Assembly: GCA_027575765.1 (NCBI GenBank)
Contig: JANBPT010000738.1
Span: forward strand, 1 to 24,415
Direction of reading: 5' to 3'
Length of the DNA stretch: 24,415 nucleotides
From: Tieghemiomyces parasiticus
Taxonomy: Eukaryota; Kickxellomycota; Dimargaritomycetes; Dimargaritales; Dimargaritaceae
Shown here in pieces: positions 21,496-24,415 of the stretch. Under the pieces are notes generated by a model. It saw only the letters and a program-made list of their open reading frames with translations. It was not told the DNA's origin and did not search any database. A program made the position numbers and the translations under genes. The number at the start of each line of letters is the position of its first letter. The first letter of the stretch is position 1.

Positions 21496-21513
21496 TGGTA
21501 GCAAAGCTACGTT
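21496..21513 (+). promoter_or_regulatory. Primer-binding site, initiator-Met tRNA type
   Basis: TGGTAGCAAAG follows the LTR end with a 2-nt gap. TGGTAGC is the complement of the GCTACCA 3' end found on eukaryotic initiator methionine tRNAs, which many LTR retrotransposons use as primer. The match weakens after about 11 bases. It would prime minus-strand DNA synthesis. Confidence 0.55.
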
Positions 21514-21569
21514 TTCAAAAGAACTACCATTATCCATTTCCACAATTTATTTTCAAAATACAACCCCAT

Positions 21570-22568
21570 ATGCAACAAGGCTATGGACTCCCTTGCCAGT
21601 GCAACCCAGCATCATCATCATCACCCAGCAGCACCTCCAGTTCCTATCACAAAGCACCATTCCCAACCATGGACCATCACATGTGGGCCACTCTAGCCTG
21701 GGAACAAGCCATTGCAAGCAACAGCAAGCTCACCACCATCCTGCACAACCTAGCCAACACCCTGCATCAAAACCAACACAAGTCCCCATACTGTACCCCA
21801 GGAGCCCACCTCATGACTTTTTTGGGTCACCATTCAGAAAATGTGGAGTACTGGTTACTGTTGGTAAACCTTTACTGTCAAGCAATCAACATCCTGGAGG
21901 ACCACCAGAAGTTCCTGGTGGCAGCCAGCACCCTACACAATGATGCCATGGGTTGGCTCTACCTACTACAATGGGACCAGACCAATATCACTTGGGAGCA
22001 TTTCCAGGCAGGTCTTTGCAATTGTTATGGAGGAGCAAGAAACCAGGCGGCAATTTGGGATAGGTTAGCAGCAATAGTCCAGTGGGGTTCAGTTGCCAAT
22101 TATGCTAAAGAACTTACCTTGCTGGTAGCAGCACACAGCCACATTTCAGATGACAAGGCCATCAATTGTTTTGTCCAAGGCCTAAAATCAGCTGTTCATG
22201 CACAAGTGGCCACCCAGAACTTTGACACCCTGTCCCAAGCAGTACTATTTGCAGAAAGATACAACACAGCCCTGTATTCCAAGGGGACCTGGCAACCAGC
22301 GGCAAACCCCCAGCAAACAGAAGCAACACCCATGGAATTGGATGCCATCCAGGGTAACAACCAAGGGTTGGCCAAGGGAAAAGGCACCTGGAGAAATGGA
22401 GGGAAGGGACCAAGGTGCTACACATGCAATTGGATGGGCCACATTGCTAAAAACTGCCTGCACTGCATTCAAGCTAACCTGATGTTCTTGGGAAACAACA
22501 AGGGGCAGGACAAAGACCAGGAGTCAACCTGCCCGCACCACAAGGCACCACTGACCCTGGAGCAATAA
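21570..22568 (+). CDS. gag: Gag polyprotein of Ty3/Gypsy element (capsid and zinc-knuckle nucleocapsid)
   Basis: 332 aa from ATG at 21570, the first ATG in this frame after the primer-binding site; the frame is open further upstream but only through LTR sequence. The N-terminal 35 residues are Ser/Pro-rich. The capsid part (about 80-250) is a Retrotrans_gag-type domain, with FLGHHSENVEYWLLLV, AMGWLYLLQWDQ, ITWEHFQAGLCNCYG and DKAINCFVQGLKSAVHAQV. The nucleocapsid has one CX2CX4HX4C zinc knuckle, CYTCNWMGHIAKNC (22416-22457). It would assemble virus-like particles and package the RNA. The stop codon TAA is at 22566-22568. A slippery site 70 nt before the stop leads into the protease frame. Confidence 0.88.
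   Translation: MQQGYGLPCQCNPASSSSPSSTSSSYHKAPFPTMDHHMWATLAWEQAIASNSKLTTILHNLANTLHQNQHKSPYCTPGAHLMTFLGHHSENVEYWLLLVNLYCQAINILEDHQKFLVAASTLHNDAMGWLYLLQWDQTNITWEHFQAGLCNCYGGARNQAAIWDRLAAIVQWGSVANYAKELTLLVAAHSHISDDKAINCFVQGLKSAVHAQVATQNFDTLSQAVLFAERYNTALYSKGTWQPAANPQQTEATPMELDAIQGNNQGLAKGKGTWRNGGKGPRCYTCNWMGHIAKNCLHCIQANLMFLGNNKGQDKDQESTCPHHKAPLTLEQ
22490..22534 (+). promoter_or_regulatory. Putative -1 ribosomal frameshift signal at gag-PR junction
   Basis: Heptamer G-GGA-AAC (22490-22496) is in phase with gag (TTG GGA AAC), matching the X-XXY-YYZ rule. A 6-nt spacer (22497-22502) is followed by a perfect 7-bp stem GGGCAGG (22503-22509) / CCTGCCC (22528-22534) with an 18-nt loop. Loop bases CCAGG (22517-22521) can also pair with CCTGG (22556-22560), allowing a pseudoknot. 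The -1 frame has a TAA at 22475-22477, just before the heptamer, and is then open through the protease. The same heptamer serves at the gag-pro junction of type D retroviruses (established knowledge). Function here is inferred. Confidence 0.75.
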
Positions 22569-23332
22569 TTGGGATTGCCAAAGCCACCCCAAACACCACC
22601 TGGCTGCGCAAGCCATGGATAGTACTGCTCCTCATGTTTGACATGGAAATAAATGGTCATCCCACCTGCTGTCTACTGGATAGCGGGTCCACCAATGATT
22701 TTGTGTCTAGACAAGCAGTAAAATGGCTTGGCCTCAAGGTGTTCCAGTGCCAGACACCCCTACGGGTAAAAGTAGCAAACAGTGAAGAGTTAGTCATCCA
22801 ACAATACACACAGTTCACAGGAGCACTGGAAGGGCACCCACACCAGGTGGCTGCATATGTCTTTGATCACCCAGTATACAAGATACTATTGGGCCAACCA
22901 TGGATCCAGCAGCAGGACCCCCAGGTAAACTGGCGCTGGAGGACTGTACACCTATCAAACACGGTAGGCACCCCACAAAGCAATGCAGGACAAGGAGGCC
23001 AAGGCAAGGACGTAATCACACCAAGGGCTGTGCAGACAATGGAGACAACCCCAGACCCCCAGGGAAGGGCACCACAGGCAACCAGGACCAACCTGCACAA
23101 CAACTTACCAAGAGTGCAATACATACTGGACCCAGGTGTGCCACATCCACAATGGAACCACAAGACGGACACCAGGATGGACTTGGCATGTGCCAAAGGA
23201 CTAACCATCCACCCAGGGAAGACAGGACAAGTCCACCTGGGCATACACATGGAGCCACCACTGGACAAGTACCTCCAGCTCCAGTTACAATCAAGCTGGG
23301 CCGCCAAGGGACTAATTCTGGGGGGGGAGTGA
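22490..23332 (+). CDS. pro: Retropepsin-like protease plus N-terminal half of dUTPase (-1 frame relative to gag)
   Basis: Entered by -1 frameshift at 22490-22496; no dedicated ATG is needed, though one occurs at 22634. The aspartic protease has LLDSGST at about 22673-22693 (catalytic Asp in GAT, 22679-22681) and the C-terminal ILLGQPW segment near 22888-22908. A poorly conserved linker of about 70 residues follows. Then the start of a trimeric-type dUTPase: motif 1 TRMDLACA (from 23171), the IHPGKTGQVHLGI strand, and motif 2 LQSSWAAKGL (23285-23314). Motif 2 has Gln (CAA, 23288) where Arg is usual. The frame ends at TGA 23330-23332, immediately after a run of eight G, in the middle of the dUTPase. 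The remaining motifs are in the next frame. Confidence 0.8.
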   Translation, partial: GKQQGAGQRPGVNLPAPQGTTDPGAIIGIAKATPNTTWLRKPWIVLLLMFDMEINGHPTCCLLDSGSTNDFVSRQAVKWLGLKVFQCQTPLRVKVANSEELVIQQYTQFTGALEGHPHQVAAYVFDHPVYKILLGQPWIQQQDPQVNWRWRTVHLSNTVGTPQSNAGQGGQGKDVITPRAVQTMETTPDPQGRAPQATRTNLHNNLPRVQYILDPGVPHPQWNHKTDTRMDLACAKGLTIHPGKTGQVHLGIHMEPPLDKYLQLQLQSSWAAKGLILGGE

Positions 23333-24228
23333 TAGACAGTGGATACAGGGGTGTGGTGAGAGCTATCTTGACCAATGCATCTAACCAGGACATCATCATA
23401 AGACCAGGCAACTATGTTGTGCAAGCCACCCTCCACCTAGTCCCAGGGTGCCTGTGGCAAGCAAGCAACACCCTATTGGAGACCAAGCAAGGGGACCAAG
23501 GTTTTGGGTCCACAGAGGTCAGGGCCAAGACTCAGCTAATCTCAGCAACCCAGTGCAAATGGGAAGCCAGGGACCCGGCACAGCAGACCTACCTATTAGC
23601 CATCCAAGAGGTCAAGTCAGAAGCGCATGAACCACTGAGCAGCATACCCAGGGCAATCCAGCAGGTCCTTCAAGGGTTTGCAACTACTGTGTTTGGTGCA
23701 CTACCCAAAGGACTGCTGCCAACCCGGGCAGTAGACCACCAAATTGAGACCACCACCAAGAGACCAGTGGCAAGCACCCCATACCCCCTACCACAAAAAG
23801 ACCTAGCCAAACTAAGAGCCCAGATCGACAATTACTTAGAGCAAGGGTGGATCCAGCCAGGATTGTCCCTGTATGGAGCACCCGTGATTTTTGTACCTAA
23901 GAAAGACAGATCAAGACAGATGTGCATTGACTATCAAGCATTAAACAAGGTAACCATTAAGAACCACTACCCAATCCCCAACATCTTGGAAAGCCTTGTG
24001 CGGCTGGCAGGAGCAAGGGTTTTCTCAAAGGTGGATCTCAAGACCAGCTACCACCAGATCCAAATCCACCCACCAGACGTCCCCAAGACAGCATTCAACT
24101 CAAGGTATGGACAGTACAAATTCCTTGTCATGCCATTTGGACTTACCAATGCACTGGCAATGTTCTGGACATTGATGAATTTGATCCTAAGGCCGTTCCT
24201 GGACACATGCGCAATGGTGTTGTGGTGA
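23326..24228 (+). pseudogene. pol: C-terminal half of dUTPase and truncated Ty3/Gypsy reverse transcriptase
   Basis: This frame continues the dUTPase with motif 3 GVIDSGYRGVV (from 23326, catalytic Asp at 23335-23337), motif 4 PGNYVVQA (about 23404-23427) and motif 5 QGDQGFGST (23488-23514). Reverse transcriptase follows. The N-terminal fingers have AVDHQIETT, LYGAPVIFVPKKD and MCIDYQALNKVTIKNHYPIP. Motif A is FSKVDLKTSYHQI with catalytic Asp, and then FLVMPFGLTNA covers the motif-B region. LMNLILRPFLDTCAMVL reaches the point where YxDD should follow, but the frame ends at TGA 24226-24228. Palm, thumb, RNase H and integrase are absent, so no active polymerase can be made. The frame is open further 5' (from 22900), overlapping PR, but that part has no domain. 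Gln in CIDYQALNK replaces the usual Arg. Confidence 0.88.
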
Positions 24229-24238
24229 ATTCACCACA
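24221..24238. repeat. 18-bp perfect palindrome at the RT breakpoint
   Basis: TGTGGTGAATTCACCACA equals its own reverse complement. It contains the stop codon that ends the RT frame and abuts the pyrimidine repeat. Its role is unknown; it may reflect the event that cut the element. Confidence 0.85.
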
Positions 24239-24367
24239 TTTCCCTCTCCTCCTCTCTCCTTCTCTCTCCTCTTCTCTTTCCCTTTCCCTTTCCCTTTCTC
24301 TTTCCCTCTCCCTTTCCCATTCCCATTCCCATTCCCATTCCCTCTCCCTCTCCCTCTCCCTCTCCCT
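24239..24367. repeat. Pyrimidine hexanucleotide repeat tract
   Basis: About 130 bp, almost purely C and T on the plus strand. It starts as irregular CTCCTCTCT and resolves into successive hexamer blocks: CCCTTT units, CCCATT units (four) and CCCTCT units (about five). This is a microsatellite with shifting unit sequence. The open frame on the opposite strand (Gly/Lys/Arg/Glu repeats) is an artefact of this repeat. Confidence 0.9.
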
Positions 24368-24415
24368 TTATCATCCATCCTGATACCTTATTGGTTCTTG
24401 AATGGTTACCCAGAC
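24368..24415. other. Unassigned window end
   Basis: 48 bp beyond the repeat. It shows no recognisable continuation of the RT frame and is too short to interpret. Confidence 0.3.

Larger units (their letters stand above)
21494..24228 (+). mobile_element. Ty3/Gypsy-type LTR retrotransposon, 5' part with gag-PR-dUTPase-RT
   Basis: Internal region of an LTR element: primer-binding site, gag (frame of 21570), protease plus N-terminal half of dUTPase (frame of 22490), and C-terminal half of dUTPase plus reverse transcriptase (frame of 23326). Each change of frame is a -1 step. RNase H, integrase, polypurine tract and 3' LTR are missing; the element stops inside RT at a palindrome and a pyrimidine repeat. 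Base use differs from the host genes: CpG is very rare and CCA/CAA/ACC codons are common. It is a defective copy, although gag and PR are still open. Confidence 0.9.

Noticed and set aside
21408..21569. Longer gag starting at 21408
   Set aside because: That start is a TTG inside the LTR and the extension covers LTR and primer-binding site; the ATG at 21570 is the sensible start.
24280..24367. Telomeric repeat
   Set aside because: Units are CCCTTT, CCCATT and CCCTCT, not the CCCTAA expected for fungal telomeres, and the unit changes along the tract.
24187..24378. Minus-strand Gly/Lys/Arg/Glu-repeat protein
   Set aside because: Direct translation of the pyrimidine hexamer repeat.
1..24415. 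CRISPR array, bacterial operon or riboswitch
   Set aside because: No regularly spaced repeats; gene structure with introns and a Pol III tRNA shows a eukaryotic nuclear region.

Overview
The window looks like nuclear DNA of a filamentous or zygomycete-grade fungus. The evidence is five protein genes of clearly eukaryotic type, short introns (117-272 nt, almost all with GTAAGT or GTGAGT donors and CAG/TAG acceptors), pyrimidine-rich promoter strands, a Pol III tRNA gene and LTR/LINE retrotransposons. I cannot name the species; an early-diverging fungus is a guess.

Left part (1-15.0 kb), gene-bearing and rich in CpG. A two-exon gene (1186-2852, +) encodes a protein with a signal-peptide-like N-terminus followed by an F-box-like segment. 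A two-exon gene (3903-5764, +) encodes mitochondrial pyruvate dehydrogenase E2. An intronless gene (8442-9974, +) encodes an ARO8-like PLP aminotransferase. It converges on a seven-exon gene (13465-10329, -) for the pre-rRNA processing factor ESF1. A two-exon gene (15017-14049, -) encodes proteasome subunit beta-2 (PUP1), in tandem with ESF1. These are housekeeping functions with no operon-like relationship. A 2.7-kb stretch (5765-8441) holds no gene I can support.

Right part (about 16.1-24.4 kb), transposon-derived and almost free of CpG. A badly decayed non-LTR (LINE) element lies on the minus strand (about 19.7 to 16.15 kb), recognisable by reverse-transcriptase motifs. A tRNA-Pro(AGG) gene sits between it and an LTR retrotransposon. 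The latter begins with two diverged LTR-like repeats in tandem (20587-21032 and 21035-21493), then an initiator-Met-like primer-binding site, gag, protease, a dUTPase domain and the first half of a Ty3/Gypsy reverse transcriptase. It stops just before the YxDD motif, at an 18-bp palindrome followed by a hexanucleotide pyrimidine tract.

The most interesting system is this retrotransposon. Gag, PR and RT occupy three frames, each entered by a -1 step. The gag-PR junction carries a textbook slippery heptamer (GGGAAAC), a 6-nt spacer and a 7-bp stem. The PR-RT junction is a G8 run inside a dUTPase that shows all five family motifs. The dUTPase and RT show Gln where Arg is conserved, consistent with CGA-to-CAA decay of methylated CpG.
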